Positions 26,535-34,534 of a stretch of 64,000 nt of DNA are shown piece after piece. Made by a program: the position numbers and the translations under genes. Under the pieces are notes generated by a model that saw nothing but the letters and a program-made list of their open reading frames with translations, had not been told where the DNA came from and did no database searches. Positions within the stretch are counted from its first letter, which is position 1. Every line of letters starts with the position of its first letter. Source of the stretch: Mycolicibacterium cosmeticum (GTDB lineage Bacteria; Actinomycetota; Actinomycetes; Mycobacteriales; Mycobacteriaceae); contig NZ_CCBB010000003.1 of assembly GCF_000613185.1 (NCBI RefSeq), forward strand, positions 1 to 64,000. The letters run 5' to 3'.

Positions 26535-27241
26535 GCGGCGTCGTGGAACACCAGACCGAGGCTGAACCTGGTTCCGCTCAACACGGTGGACACCCCGTGC
26601 CGGACGGGTGCCGCCGACCACCCGCGCCGGGACGGCACCGGACGATCACGGGTGGTGAACACCAGCCCGTGGCCGTGCGGAATGAGCATCGCGGTGCCCC
26701 GCGACTGCGCCCGCGGGCGCTGCTCGTAGAGCAGGAACTCGCCGCCGGTATGGTCGACGCCGGGCGCGCTGAGATTCACCACCACCTGCAGCGGAAACAC
26801 CATCTCCCCGTACAGATCTCGGTGCAGGGCGTTCCAGTCGCCCGGCCCGTACTTCAGCAGTATCGCCGTCGATTTGCGTTGCCCCGCGGCGTGGCATCGG
26901 CGCAGCCACTCGTCCAGGCTGTCCGGCCACGGCGCGTCGCGCCCCAACTTGGACCACCAGTCCCGCGCGATCGGCACCAGGCGGGGGTAGAGCGCCCGTT
27001 TGAGGTCCGCGACGACCGCCGGGTAGGGCGTGCCGAAATACCGGTATTCGCCCTGCCCGAAGCGGTATCGGCCCATGTCCACGGTGGAGCGGAACCGCGC
27101 GGCGTCGTCGTACAGCGCGGCGATGGCGGCGGCCTCGGGCGCCGACAGCAGTGGCCCGGTCGACGCGGCACCGACGGCATCCAATTCGGCGTGCACGCCG
27201 TCCCAGTCCACCGCCGCCACGCGGTCGGTGACCGGGGTCAT
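26531..27241 (-). CDS. 2OG-Fe(II) oxygenase in alkylation-repair operon
   Basis: The 236-aa protein has the Fe(II)/2-oxoglutarate triad: His140 and Asp142 in NALHRDLYGEM, distal His215 in VRHGVSTV, and a 2OG-binding Arg225 in TRFSLGLVF. The fold order matches prolyl-hydroxylase/AlkB-like double-stranded beta-helix enzymes. Being between ogt and an Ada-like gene with ATGA overlaps on both sides suggests oxidative dealkylation of nucleic acid, as AlkB does, but the sequence does not show clear AlkB-specific motifs; a different substrate is possible. Confidence 0.83.
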   Translation of the reverse strand: MTPVTDRVAAVDWDGVHAELDAVGAASTGPLLSAPEAAAIAALYDDAARFRSTVDMGRYRFGQGEYRYFGTPYPAVVADLKRALYPRLVPIARDWWSKLGRDAPWPDSLDEWLRRCHAAGQRKSTAILLKYGPGDWNALHRDLYGEMVFPLQVVVNLSAPGVDHTGGEFLLYEQRPRAQSRGTAMLIPHGHGLVFTTRDRPVPSRRGWSAAPVRHGVSTVLSGTRFSLGLVFHDAA

Positions 27242-27852
27242 GCGGCCTCCAGGTCGAGCAGCAGCCGCTTGGCCTGCGGGCCGCCGAGGTAACCGCCCAT
27301 CGTCCCGTCGCTGCGGACGACGCGATGACACGGTACGACCACCGGTAGCGGATTGGTGGCGCAGGCGGTACCCACCGCGCGGACGGCCTTCGGGTTGCCG
27401 GCGAGTTCGGCGACCGCGGCGTAGCTGGCGGTCCGGCCGTATCCGATCTCGGGCAGGTGCGCCAGGACGGCACCGCGGAACCCGGCGGCCAGCCGCCAGT
27501 CCAACGGCACGTCGAATTCGCGTCGCGCACCGGCGAAGTACTCCTCGAGTTCGCGTGCCGCGGTGTCCAGACGGTCGGGTGCCAACACGATGCGGGGGCT
27601 GACCTTGTCGGCCAGCCGCTGCAGCACGGCATCGTGGCCCTCGTTGGCGTACGCGACCCGCAGCAGCCCGACCTCGGTGGCGGCGATCAACAGCGGCCCG
27701 ACGGGGCTGTCGACCACGCGGTAGGCGATGTCGAGGACACCGTCGCGCTGTGCGGCCGCGGCCAACCGGTGCTGCAATGCCGCCAGGTGTCCGGCGTCTG
27801 CGCCGGTGACGGCGGTGAGGGGGCCGATGACGTCGTGGTGGTCGGTGATCAT
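27238..27852 (-). CDS. ogt: Methylated-DNA-protein-cysteine methyltransferase
   Basis: The 204-aa protein ends with the Ogt/MGMT DNA-binding domain: FRGAVLAHLPEIGYGRTASY and the active-site PCHRV (Cys175), the residue that irreversibly accepts the O6-alkyl group. An N-terminal domain of about 120 residues precedes it. It lies between the ECF sigma factor gene (overlap ATGA at 27849) and the 2OG oxygenase gene (overlap ATGA at 27238), so the four genes are very probably co-translated. Confidence 0.93.
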   Translation of the reverse strand: MITDHHDVIGPLTAVTGADAGHLAALQHRLAAAAQRDGVLDIAYRVVDSPVGPLLIAATEVGLLRVAYANEGHDAVLQRLADKVSPRIVLAPDRLDTAARELEEYFAGARREFDVPLDWRLAAGFRGAVLAHLPEIGYGRTASYAAVAELAGNPKAVRAVGTACATNPLPVVVPCHRVVRSDGTMGGYLGGPQAKRLLLDLEAA

Positions 27853-28370
27853 GAGTGCTGTCCTTTCCTGGACGCGCCCGACGCGGCGGGCGGAGAGCTG
27901 AGGCGACGGCGCAGCGCGGCTATCCCGTCGGCGGCAGCGCGGCGGGCGGCGCCGGGGCTGCTGCCGGTGATGTCGGCGACTTCGGTGTAGGGCAGGCCGG
28001 CCAGATAGTGATAGGCGACGGCCTGTTTTTGTTTGGGCGACAGGCGGTTCACCGCGTCGATGAGGTCCTGGTGTTCCCCATGGTGATCCCCGTCGTGCGG
28101 TGCGGTGGGGTGCTCCGGGAGATCGGCGGTGGGGACGGCGTGCCGGGCGCGGCTGCGGAGGATGTCGATGGCCTTGCGGTGTGCGATGGTCACCAGCCAG
28201 GCCGCGACGTTGGCATCCGCCGGCAGGTCCGGATAGGCCTTCAGCGCGGATAGGAAGGTCTCCGACCAGGCATCGTCGCCGTCGACGGGACCGACCAGAA
28301 CCCGGCAGACCCGCAACACCGTGGGGCCGTGCTCGGAAACCACCGCCTGGAAGGGCTGTTTGAGTGTCAC
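27849..28370 (-). CDS. ECF RNA polymerase sigma factor
   Basis: The 173-aa protein has region 2 (ETFLSALKAYPDLPADANVAAWLVTIAHRKAID, typical of sigma-70 region 2) and region 4 (RLSPKQKQAVAYHYLAGLPYTEVADI plus a helix-turn-helix). It starts with GTG at 28370 and is the first gene of the operon with ogt, the 2OG oxygenase and the Ada-like gene. No anti-sigma gene lies beside it, and it has no C-terminal extension. It may act as operon-specific activator or autoregulator. Confidence 0.88.
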   Translation of the reverse strand: MTLKQPFQAVVSEHGPTVLRVCRVLVGPVDGDDAWSETFLSALKAYPDLPADANVAAWLVTIAHRKAIDILRSRARHAVPTADLPEHPTAPHDGDHHGEHQDLIDAVNRLSPKQKQAVAYHYLAGLPYTEVADITGSSPGAARRAAADGIAALRRRLSSPPAASGASRKGQHS

Positions 28371-28497
28371 ACCAAGTAGACGGCCCAGCCGCGGGTTTTG
28401 TGAGGATCAATTCGACGGGGCGGCGAACAGGAGCGCGTCGGCCGAGGTTTCACGCTTCTCCTGTCCGCCGGGGGTGCCTCGTATTCTCGCAAGCCGG

Positions 28498-29553
28498 TCA
28501 GCCGGCGGCGGCGAACAGCCGCGCGAGCACCGTGCGCGTGGTGTCGAAGCCCATGCAGGCATCGGTCACCGATTGCCCGTAGACCAGGTCGGGGCCCAGA
28601 CTCTGGGCGCCGGCCACCAGGAAGCTCTCCAACATCAGACCGCTGATCCCGCGTTCGCCTGCCGCGATTCGGTCGGCGATCTCGGTCGCTACCTCGGCCT
28701 GGCGGACATGATCCTTGCCCGAATTGGCGTGTGAGCAGTCGATCATCACCAGGCCGGGTAAGCCGGCTCGCTCCAGATCGTGCACCGCGTTGCGGACCGA
28801 TTCGGCATCGTAATTGGGTCCGGCCGTGCCGCCGCGCAGAATCACGTGGCAGTCCGGGTTTCCGGCGGTCTGTACCGCCGAGCCCTGGCCGAGCTCGTCG
28901 ATGCCGAAGAAGACATGTTGCGCTGCAGCCGCGTTCACGCCGTCGATGGCCACCCGGAGGTTCCCGTCGGTGCCGTTTTTGAACCCGACGGGCATGGACA
29001 GGCCCGAGGCCAGCTGGCGGTGAATCTGGGATTCGGTGGTGCGAGCACCGATGGCGCCCCAGGCGATGGCGTCGGCGATGTACTGCGGGCTGGTGGGTTC
29101 CAGGAACTCACAGCCGACCGCGAGCCCGAGCGCGCCGATGTCGAGCAGCAGTGCCCGCGCGGTCCGCAACCCGCGTTCGACGTCGAAGCTGCCGTCCAGC
29201 CCCGGATCGTTGATCAGGCCCTTCCACCCGACCACGGTGCGCGGCTTCTCGAAGTAGACGCGCATGACGATCTTCAGCCGGTCGGCGTAGTCGGCGGCCA
29301 GCGGCGCCAGCCGGCGGGCGTAATCGAGGGCGGCGACCGGGTCGTGCACCGAGCAGGGGCCGACGACAAGCAGCAGCCGGTCATCGCGGCCGGCGAGGAT
29401 ATCGGCGATCTCGTCGCGGTGACGTTGGACGTCGGCGGCCAGGGCCGCGGTGAGCGGCAGTTCGGCCCGGATGTCCCGCGGACTGGGGATGTGGCGGAAC
29501 TCGGTGATCCGTCGGTCGGAGGTGGGGATGTCGACGGCGGCGGTGATGGTCAT
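28498..29553 (-). CDS. 3-deoxy-7-phosphoheptulonate synthase, type I (AroF/G/H-like)
   Basis: The 351-aa enzyme catalyses PEP + erythrose-4-phosphate to DAHP, first step of the shikimate pathway. Type I landmarks are LLLVVGPCSVHDP, MRVYFEKPRTVVGWKGL, GARTTESQIHRQLASG, PVGFKNGTDG, HVILRGG and VMIDCSHANSGKD (metal-binding Cys, His, Glu, Asp). Mycobacteria usually rely on the type II enzyme, so this is likely a second isozyme. ATG follows AGGAGACCACCCCGATC. Upstream lies a leader peptide and alternative hairpins, so expression is probably controlled by attenuation. Confidence 0.93.
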   Translation of the reverse strand: MTITAAVDIPTSDRRITEFRHIPSPRDIRAELPLTAALAADVQRHRDEIADILAGRDDRLLLVVGPCSVHDPVAALDYARRLAPLAADYADRLKIVMRVYFEKPRTVVGWKGLINDPGLDGSFDVERGLRTARALLLDIGALGLAVGCEFLEPTSPQYIADAIAWGAIGARTTESQIHRQLASGLSMPVGFKNGTDGNLRVAIDGVNAAAAQHVFFGIDELGQGSAVQTAGNPDCHVILRGGTAGPNYDAESVRNAVHDLERAGLPGLVMIDCSHANSGKDHVRQAEVATEIADRIAAGERGISGLMLESFLVAGAQSLGPDLVYGQSVTDACMGFDTTRTVLARLFAAAG

Positions 29554-29621
29554 GATCGGGGTGGTCTCCTTGATTGATATCAGGGCTCACCCGACCCGTC
29601 CGGTGCCCTGAAATGACGAAA

Positions 29622-29643
29622 GCAGTGACCGAAAGGTCACTGC
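29622..29643 (-). terminator. Terminator hairpin in DAHP synthase leader
   Basis: On the minus-strand transcript GCAGTGACC-TTTC-GGTCACTGC forms a perfect 9-bp stem with a 4-nt loop, followed by the pyrimidine-rich TTTCGTCATTTC. It lies about 70 nt before the DAHP synthase start and 31 nt after the leader-peptide stop, the expected place for an attenuator terminator. Confidence 0.7.
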
Positions 29644-29645
29644 CG

Positions 29646-29707
29646 GGCTCCGGGTGGTGGCGTCGCGCGCTGGTTACCGCACTTTATCCGTGGCTCCACC
29701 CGGAGCC
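29646..29707 (-). promoter_or_regulatory. Alternative pairing segments of the aromatic attenuator
   Basis: Segment 2 (29696-29707) and segment 3 (29646-29657) are exactly complementary over 12 bases (GGCTCCGGGTGG with CCACCCGGAGCC). Segment 2 overlaps a local hairpin inside the leader reading frame (GGCTCC/GGAGCC, 29692-29707). The pairings are mutually exclusive, and ribosome position on the leader peptide would decide among them. Confidence 0.6.
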
Positions 29708-29745
29708 GGGATAAAGCGCCAATAGCGACGCAGGCCGATGTTCAC
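29674..29745 (-). CDS. Aromatic leader peptide (RRYWRF) upstream of DAHP synthase
   Basis: This short reading frame of 23 codons starts with GTG and encodes a peptide containing Arg-Arg-Tyr-Trp-Arg-Phe at residues 6-11, that is, all three aromatic amino acids within four codons. It precedes the type I DAHP synthase by 120 bp and is followed by alternative hairpins and a terminator. It fits a ribosome-stalling sensor: shortage of charged tRNA for Tyr, Trp or Phe would stall translation on the leader and relieve termination. There is no ribosome binding site, but a -10 element ends seven bases upstream, so the mRNA is probably leaderless. Confidence 0.75.
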   Translation of the reverse strand: MNIGLRRYWRFIPAPGGATDKVR

Positions 29746-29752
29746 GAGGTCG

Positions 29753-29782
29753 ACTATAACCACTCCGCCGGGATCGGGCGAA
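29753..29782 (-). promoter_or_regulatory. Promoter for leader peptide and DAHP synthase
   Basis: On the minus strand TTCGCC (29782-29777), an 18-bp spacer and TATAGT (29758-29753) form a plausible primary-sigma promoter. The -10 lies seven bases before the leader GTG, so transcription would start at or next to the start codon. Confidence 0.6.
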
Positions 29783-29795
29783 CACCGGGCTGACC

Positions 29796-30713
29796 TCAGC
29801 CCGCACCGATCTGAGTCAGGTCGGGCCGCGCCGGGGTGGCGTCGGGGCGTCGTCCCCCGACCGCGGCGACCGCGGACGCGATCACCACCGTGACGATCGC
29901 AGCGGTGTCGACCCAGGTCAGCGATTGGCCGAGCAGGGCCCAGCCGGCGATGCCCGCGACGGCCGGTTCGAGGCTGAGCAGCACGCCGAACGTCTGGGTG
30001 TCGAGCCGGCGCATCGCGGCGAATTCCAGGCTGTACGGGATCACCGAGGACAGGACGGCGACGGCCGCGAGTGGCAGCAGCAGGCCGGGGGCCTGGGGCA
30101 GCGCCGGCAGGGCGGGCACGGCGAACGGCAGGGTCGCCGCGGCCCCGACCAGCATGCTCACCGGCAGGGCGCCGTGGCCGGGCACCCGGGCGCCGACTCG
30201 CTTGCCGGCGACGATGTAGAGCGCCCAGAAGCCCGCGGCGACCAGGGCGAGGACGACGCCGACGGCGTCGAGATGGGTTGTCGCGGTCCCCGAACCGTGC
30301 AGGCCGAGGGTGGCGATGGCGATCGCCGCCGCGGCGACGCACAGCAGGTGCCGGCGACGCCGGGCCAGCACGGCCGCCAGCAGCAGCGGACCGGCGAACT
30401 CGATGGTGACCGCGGTCCCCAGCGGAATTCGCGCGATCGCGGCGAAGAAGAAGCCGTTCATGCCGGCCATTGCCAGCCCGAACAGCAGCACCGATTTCCA
30501 TTGCGCCGGTGTCCAGTGCCCGACGCGGGGGCGGAACACCGCCGCCAGCAGGCCGCCGGCCACCAGCAGCCGGAACATGACCGGCAGACCGGCGCCGAGC
30601 TGATGCAGCAGGGGCGTCGCGACCGCGGCGCCGAACTGCAACGAGATACACGACCCCAGCACCATCAGCACGCTTTGGGTGGACCCGGAGCGGTGGGGCG
30701 CGGACGACGGCAT
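29796..30713 (-). CDS. EamA/RhtA-family transporter
   Basis: The 305-aa protein has ten hydrophobic helices in two EamA repeats. RhtA-like features are LQFGAAVATPLLHQLG near the start, IPLGTAVTIEFAGPLLLA at the end of repeat one and SSVIPYSLEFAAMRRLDTQTFGVLLSLEP in repeat two. RhtA homologues export threonine, homoserine or related amino acids. It is divergent from a LysR gene that probably controls it. Its stop lies 13 bp upstream of the DAHP synthase -35 element. Confidence 0.9.
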   Translation of the reverse strand: MPSSAPHRSGSTQSVLMVLGSCISLQFGAAVATPLLHQLGAGLPVMFRLLVAGGLLAAVFRPRVGHWTPAQWKSVLLFGLAMAGMNGFFFAAIARIPLGTAVTIEFAGPLLLAAVLARRRRHLLCVAAAAIAIATLGLHGSGTATTHLDAVGVVLALVAAGFWALYIVAGKRVGARVPGHGALPVSMLVGAAATLPFAVPALPALPQAPGLLLPLAAVAVLSSVIPYSLEFAAMRRLDTQTFGVLLSLEPAVAGIAGWALLGQSLTWVDTAAIVTVVIASAVAAVGGRRPDATPARPDLTQIGAG

Positions 30714-30801
30714 GACACCAGCCTGTCAAGATCAAAACAATCAGTCCAGCGAATGTTTATGATCAGAACCGGTAAGTAAGTTTGATGAATGTGGGTCGCG
30801 G

Positions 30802-31728
30802 GTGCTCAACTTGCAACGATTGACCATGCTCTACGAGTTGGACCGGCGCGGCACGCTGGCCGCGGTGGCGCGGGCCCTGTCCTACAGCCCGTCGGCGGTG
30901 TCCCAGCAGCTTGCTCAGCTGGAGCGGGAGGCCGGGGTGGCGCTGACCGAACCGGTCGGACGCGGCGTCCGGCTCACCGAGGCGGGCCGCATCCTGGTCG
31001 ATCACGCCCGGGTGGCCATCGCCGCGCTGGAGGACGCTGAAACCGCATTGGCGGCGGCGCAGGGCAGGGTCGGCGGCCGGCTGCAGGTCGCGTCCTTCCA
31101 GACGGTTCTGCTGTCGCTGCTGCCCGCCGCACTCGATGCGCTGGAGCGTGATCACCCCGAGTTGCGGGTGGACGTCGCCCAGCGCGAGGCCGAGGCGGCC
31201 ATGTCGGGACTGCTCACCGGCGGATTCGACGTCGTGCTCGGCGAGGAGTATCCCGGTGAACCCTTCCGGGGCCGTCCGGACATGCACCGGGTGGACCTCG
31301 GCGCGGACGAGGTGTTGCTGGCGGTGCCGACGTTCGGGCCGTGGAGTGCGCCCACCGCGCTGGCCGACCTCGCGGACGCGCCGTGGGCACTCGATCCCCG
31401 CGACTCCGCGCCCGGGCGCTGGGTGCGAGAACTATGTCGCGACAACGGATTCGAACCGCCCACTCGATTCGACGGGGTCGACCCGCTGGTCCATGTGCAG
31501 ATGGTGGAGTCCGGTCGGGCGGTCTGCTTCGTGCCTGCGTTGCTCGGTCGGCAGCGACTGCAAGGTGTGCGGCTGTGTCGGCTGCCCGGTGCGCCCACGC
31601 GTCAGCTCTTCACGCTCGTCCGCGCCGCCTACGCCGTGCACCCGTCGGTGACCGCCTTCCGGGACGCCCTCGGTACCGGCTTCTTGGCTCACGAGTCCCG
31701 GACACTGGGAGCAAAACGGTTGCGCTGA
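30802..31728 (+). CDS. LysR-family transcriptional regulator
   Basis: The 308-aa protein has an N-terminal winged HTH (TLAAVARALSYSPSAVSQQLAQLE, about residues 17-40) and a periplasmic-binding-like effector domain (GGRLQVASFQTVLLSLLP onwards). It starts with GTG at 30802 and is divergent from the EamA transporter, with 88 bp between them, the usual geometry for LysR control of a transporter gene. The AT-rich piece at 30730-30775 is the likely binding region. Confidence 0.9.
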   Translation: MLNLQRLTMLYELDRRGTLAAVARALSYSPSAVSQQLAQLEREAGVALTEPVGRGVRLTEAGRILVDHARVAIAALEDAETALAAAQGRVGGRLQVASFQTVLLSLLPAALDALERDHPELRVDVAQREAEAAMSGLLTGGFDVVLGEEYPGEPFRGRPDMHRVDLGADEVLLAVPTFGPWSAPTALADLADAPWALDPRDSAPGRWVRELCRDNGFEPPTRFDGVDPLVHVQMVESGRAVCFVPALLGRQRLQGVRLCRLPGAPTRQLFTLVRAAYAVHPSVTAFRDALGTGFLAHESRTLGAKRLR

Positions 31729-31746
31729 AGCCTGTTTCGGATTCTG

Positions 31747-33120
31747 TCACGGTGCGCTGCGGTCGGCGGTTTCTCTTTCACCGACCGGCAGCATGTTGGG
31801 ATGGAAGAACTTCAGCCAGGTGTAGGGATGTTCGGGCGAGGTCGTACCGCCCAGGATGAACGTCCGGTCGGTGCGGCTGGCCCGGGCAATGGTCACCAAC
31901 CAGCTGCCCAGCGTGCTGATCCGGTTCTCGATGCCGGTGAGGAACGCGATGTGGATCAAGCCCCAACCCAGCCAGCCCAACAACCCCGCCAGGCGGATGG
32001 GTCCGGCTTGCAGCAGCGCGTTACCCCGGCTGATATAGGCCGCCGAACCCAGATCGCGGTAACGGAAGGGTCGCCGCGGCTTGCCCGCCAAACCGCGGCG
32101 GATACAGGACGCGGCGTGGATGCCGCCCTGCATGGCGTTTTCGGCGACACCGGGGAGGTGATCGCGGCCGACGAGATCGCCGATGACGAAGATCTCCGGA
32201 TGGCCGGGAATCGACAGGTCCGAATCCACCGCGATGCGGCCGGCGCGATCGGATGGAGCTCCGGTGACCTCCGCGACGCGGCGCGCGAACGGCACCGCCT
32301 CCACACCGGCGGTCCACAACACCGTGCGCGCCGAATAATCCGTCGACGGACTGCCGTCCTTCGGGGTGACGGTCACGCCGTCGGGCCGGACATCGGTGAC
32401 ATGCACACCCAGGTGCAGTTCGACACCGAGTTGCTGCAGTGTCCTGGTGGCCTTTTCGGTCAGGTCGGGGGCGAAGCTGCCCAGAATGCTGTTCCCGCCG
32501 TCGAACAACAGCACCCGGGCCTCCTCGGGCTCGATGCTGTGGAACTCGTGTGCCAGGGCGCGGGTGGCCATCTCACGGATCTGGCCCGCCAGTTCCACCC
32601 CGGTCGGGCCGCCGCCGGCCACGGCGAAGGTGAGCCAGCTGTCGCGTTCCGGTCCCGGCGGCAGCGTCTCGGCGATCTCGAACGCGCCGAACAACCGCCG
32701 GCGGATGCTCAACGCGTCATCGAGCGTCTTCATCCCAGGTGCCCATTGCGCGAATTTCTCGTTGCCGAAATAGGCCTGCCGCATGCCGACCGCCACCACC
32801 AGCACGTCGTAATCCAGCGTGTAGGTGGACTCGTCGGGCCTGCGCACGGTCACCCGGCGCGCGTCGGCATCCAGGTCGATCGCCTCTCCGAGCAGTGTCG
32901 TGACGTTGCGGTGCCGTGCCAGTTCCTCGCGCAGTGACCGGCTGATCTGACCGATGCTGAGCGTCCCGGTGGCGCACTGGTAGAGCAGGGGCTGGAACAC
33001 GTGGCAGGCCGCCCGGTCGACCAGCGTGACGTCGACGTCGGCCTTCCCGAGCCGGCGGGCGCAGAACAGGCCGCCGAATCCGCCGCCGACGATCACTATC
33101 TTGGTCCGAGACGTCGTCAT
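31747..33120 (-). CDS. FAD-dependent pyridine nucleotide-disulfide oxidoreductase, NDH-2-like
   Basis: The 457-aa protein has the N-terminal FAD Rossmann motif (VIVGGGFGGLFCARRL), a second NAD-binding motif (FAVAGGGPTGVELAGQI), TVLWTAGVEAVPFA, and IFVIGDLVGRDHLPGVAENAMQGG near the flavin. The C-terminal amphipathic/hydrophobic segment (LAGLLGWLGWGLIHIAFL) fits membrane attachment, as in type II NADH dehydrogenases that pass electrons to menaquinone. The ATG at 33120 has GGAG at a better distance than the GTG nine bases upstream. Other quinone reductases of this fold are possible. Confidence 0.88.
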   Translation of the reverse strand: MTTSRTKIVIVGGGFGGLFCARRLGKADVDVTLVDRAACHVFQPLLYQCATGTLSIGQISRSLREELARHRNVTTLLGEAIDLDADARRVTVRRPDESTYTLDYDVLVVAVGMRQAYFGNEKFAQWAPGMKTLDDALSIRRRLFGAFEIAETLPPGPERDSWLTFAVAGGGPTGVELAGQIREMATRALAHEFHSIEPEEARVLLFDGGNSILGSFAPDLTEKATRTLQQLGVELHLGVHVTDVRPDGVTVTPKDGSPSTDYSARTVLWTAGVEAVPFARRVAEVTGAPSDRAGRIAVDSDLSIPGHPEIFVIGDLVGRDHLPGVAENAMQGGIHAASCIRRGLAGKPRRPFRYRDLGSAAYISRGNALLQAGPIRLAGLLGWLGWGLIHIAFLTGIENRISTLGSWLVTIARASRTDRTFILGGTTSPEHPYTWLKFFHPNMLPVGERETADRSAP

Positions 33121-33202
33121 CACCATCACTCCATGTCGCTAGCAGGGGCTCATCCCGTAGTACCCGTTGTGCGGCGTCTTGGGTACCTGACGGGCCGACG
33201 GA

Positions 33203-34390
33203 TCACGCGTTGTCCAGCCTGGGGTACAGGATTTCGGCGACGAGCAGCGCAATGGCGGCGGCGACGGGGATGGCCACCAGCGCGCCGACGATGCCCAGCA
33301 CCGCACCGCCGATCAGCACCGCCACGACGGTGACCAGTGCCGGCACGTCGACCGCTCGCCCGATGATGCGCGGTATCAGCAGATAGTCCTCGGCGAGCCG
33401 GAACACCACGAAGAAGACGATGGTCGCCACACACACCGGCCAGGACACCGTCCACGCCACCGCCGCGACCGTGACCCCGGCGATGGTCGAACCGACCACA
33501 GGCACCAGATCGAGCAAGGCGACCAAGATGCCGAGCAACAGGGCATAGGGAACGTCGAACGCGTAGAGCCAGATCATGGTGGCCGCACCGGCGATGAGCG
33601 AGATGATCACATTGCCCAGCAGATATGCCCCGACCTTGGCGAACACCTCGTCGCCGATGAGGATCGCGCGAGGTCGCCGGGAGTGCGGCACCAAGCGGTA
33701 GAGGAACGTCCGGATCCGCGGCAGGTCGATGAGGAAGTAGATGGTCAACACGACCACGATGACGGTGTCGACCACCGCCTCGACCAGAGCCGAACCCGCA
33801 CTGATGACCTGGTTCAGCGCCGATCCTCCGGACGCGTCGAGCATGTCGGTGAGCCTGCGTTGCAGCTGGAAACGCTCGTTGAGCCGGCCGATCGTCGACG
33901 AGTGGTCCTGGGCCTGCTGCAGGTAGTGCGGCGCTTGGGTGATGAGCTGGCTGACCTGTTGGGACAGTGGCGGGATGGCGGCGGCCATGAACGCGCCCAG
34001 CAGTGCGGCGACCACCACGAACACGATCGTCGTCGCCGCCCAGCGTGGCAGCCGGCGATTCACCAGCCATGACACGGCCGGCTCGAGCCCGAGGGCGAGA
34101 AAGAAGGCGACACCGATCAACAGCAGCATCGACGACATGATCGACAACAGGTGAACCGCGCCGTAGGTGACCGCGACCCCGGCGGCCGCCGTCATCCCGA
34201 TGTAGAAGGGCGAGCGGCGATCGAAGCGCCGGCCGGGAACGCCCAACGGCCGGTCGCCCGTGCTGATCTCGGCGGCGCGCTGCTCGGCGTCGGCCACCGG
34301 GCCCTCGTCGAGGACGGTGTGCGGCTGACCGACCCGGTCGTGATGGCCGTCCGGCGCCTGGGCGTCTGTCTGGACATCGTCAGCCGACAT
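33203..34390 (-). CDS. AI-2E family transporter (PerM-like membrane protein)
   Basis: The 395-aa protein has a charged cytoplasmic N-terminus of about 60 residues and then eight hydrophobic helices. Family features are LGLEPAVSWLVNRRLPRW, FLIDLPRIRTFLYRLVP, and the C-terminal VVFRLAEDYLLIPRIIGRAVDVPALV. The AI-2E name derives from one member; most homologues have undefined substrates, some in mycobacteria linked to septation and acid tolerance (PerM). It is transcribed alone, 82 bp upstream of NDH-2 on the same strand. Confidence 0.9.
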   Translation of the reverse strand: MSADDVQTDAQAPDGHHDRVGQPHTVLDEGPVADAEQRAAEISTGDRPLGVPGRRFDRRSPFYIGMTAAAGVAVTYGAVHLLSIMSSMLLLIGVAFFLALGLEPAVSWLVNRRLPRWAATTIVFVVVAALLGAFMAAAIPPLSQQVSQLITQAPHYLQQAQDHSSTIGRLNERFQLQRRLTDMLDASGGSALNQVISAGSALVEAVVDTVIVVVLTIYFLIDLPRIRTFLYRLVPHSRRPRAILIGDEVFAKVGAYLLGNVIISLIAGAATMIWLYAFDVPYALLLGILVALLDLVPVVGSTIAGVTVAAVAWTVSWPVCVATIVFFVVFRLAEDYLLIPRIIGRAVDVPALVTVVAVLIGGAVLGIVGALVAIPVAAAIALLVAEILYPRLDNA

Positions 34391-34534
34391 GACGCCTCGC
34401 CGAATCGAAGGAAGGAATCACGGCGACCTCCAGCTCCCGAGCGGGAAAGTGCGTGCTCGCCCGGCATAGCGGAAATACCCTGCACGAGGGTCAATTAATC
34501 GTCGTCCGGGAACGGTTGCCGCCCCCGACCGTGG

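Noticed and set aside
29663..29736. Second leader pairing, GCGTCGC with GCGACGC
   Set aside because: It is complementary, but the two segments are in an order that cannot nest with the 12-base pairing, so I did not include it in the main model.
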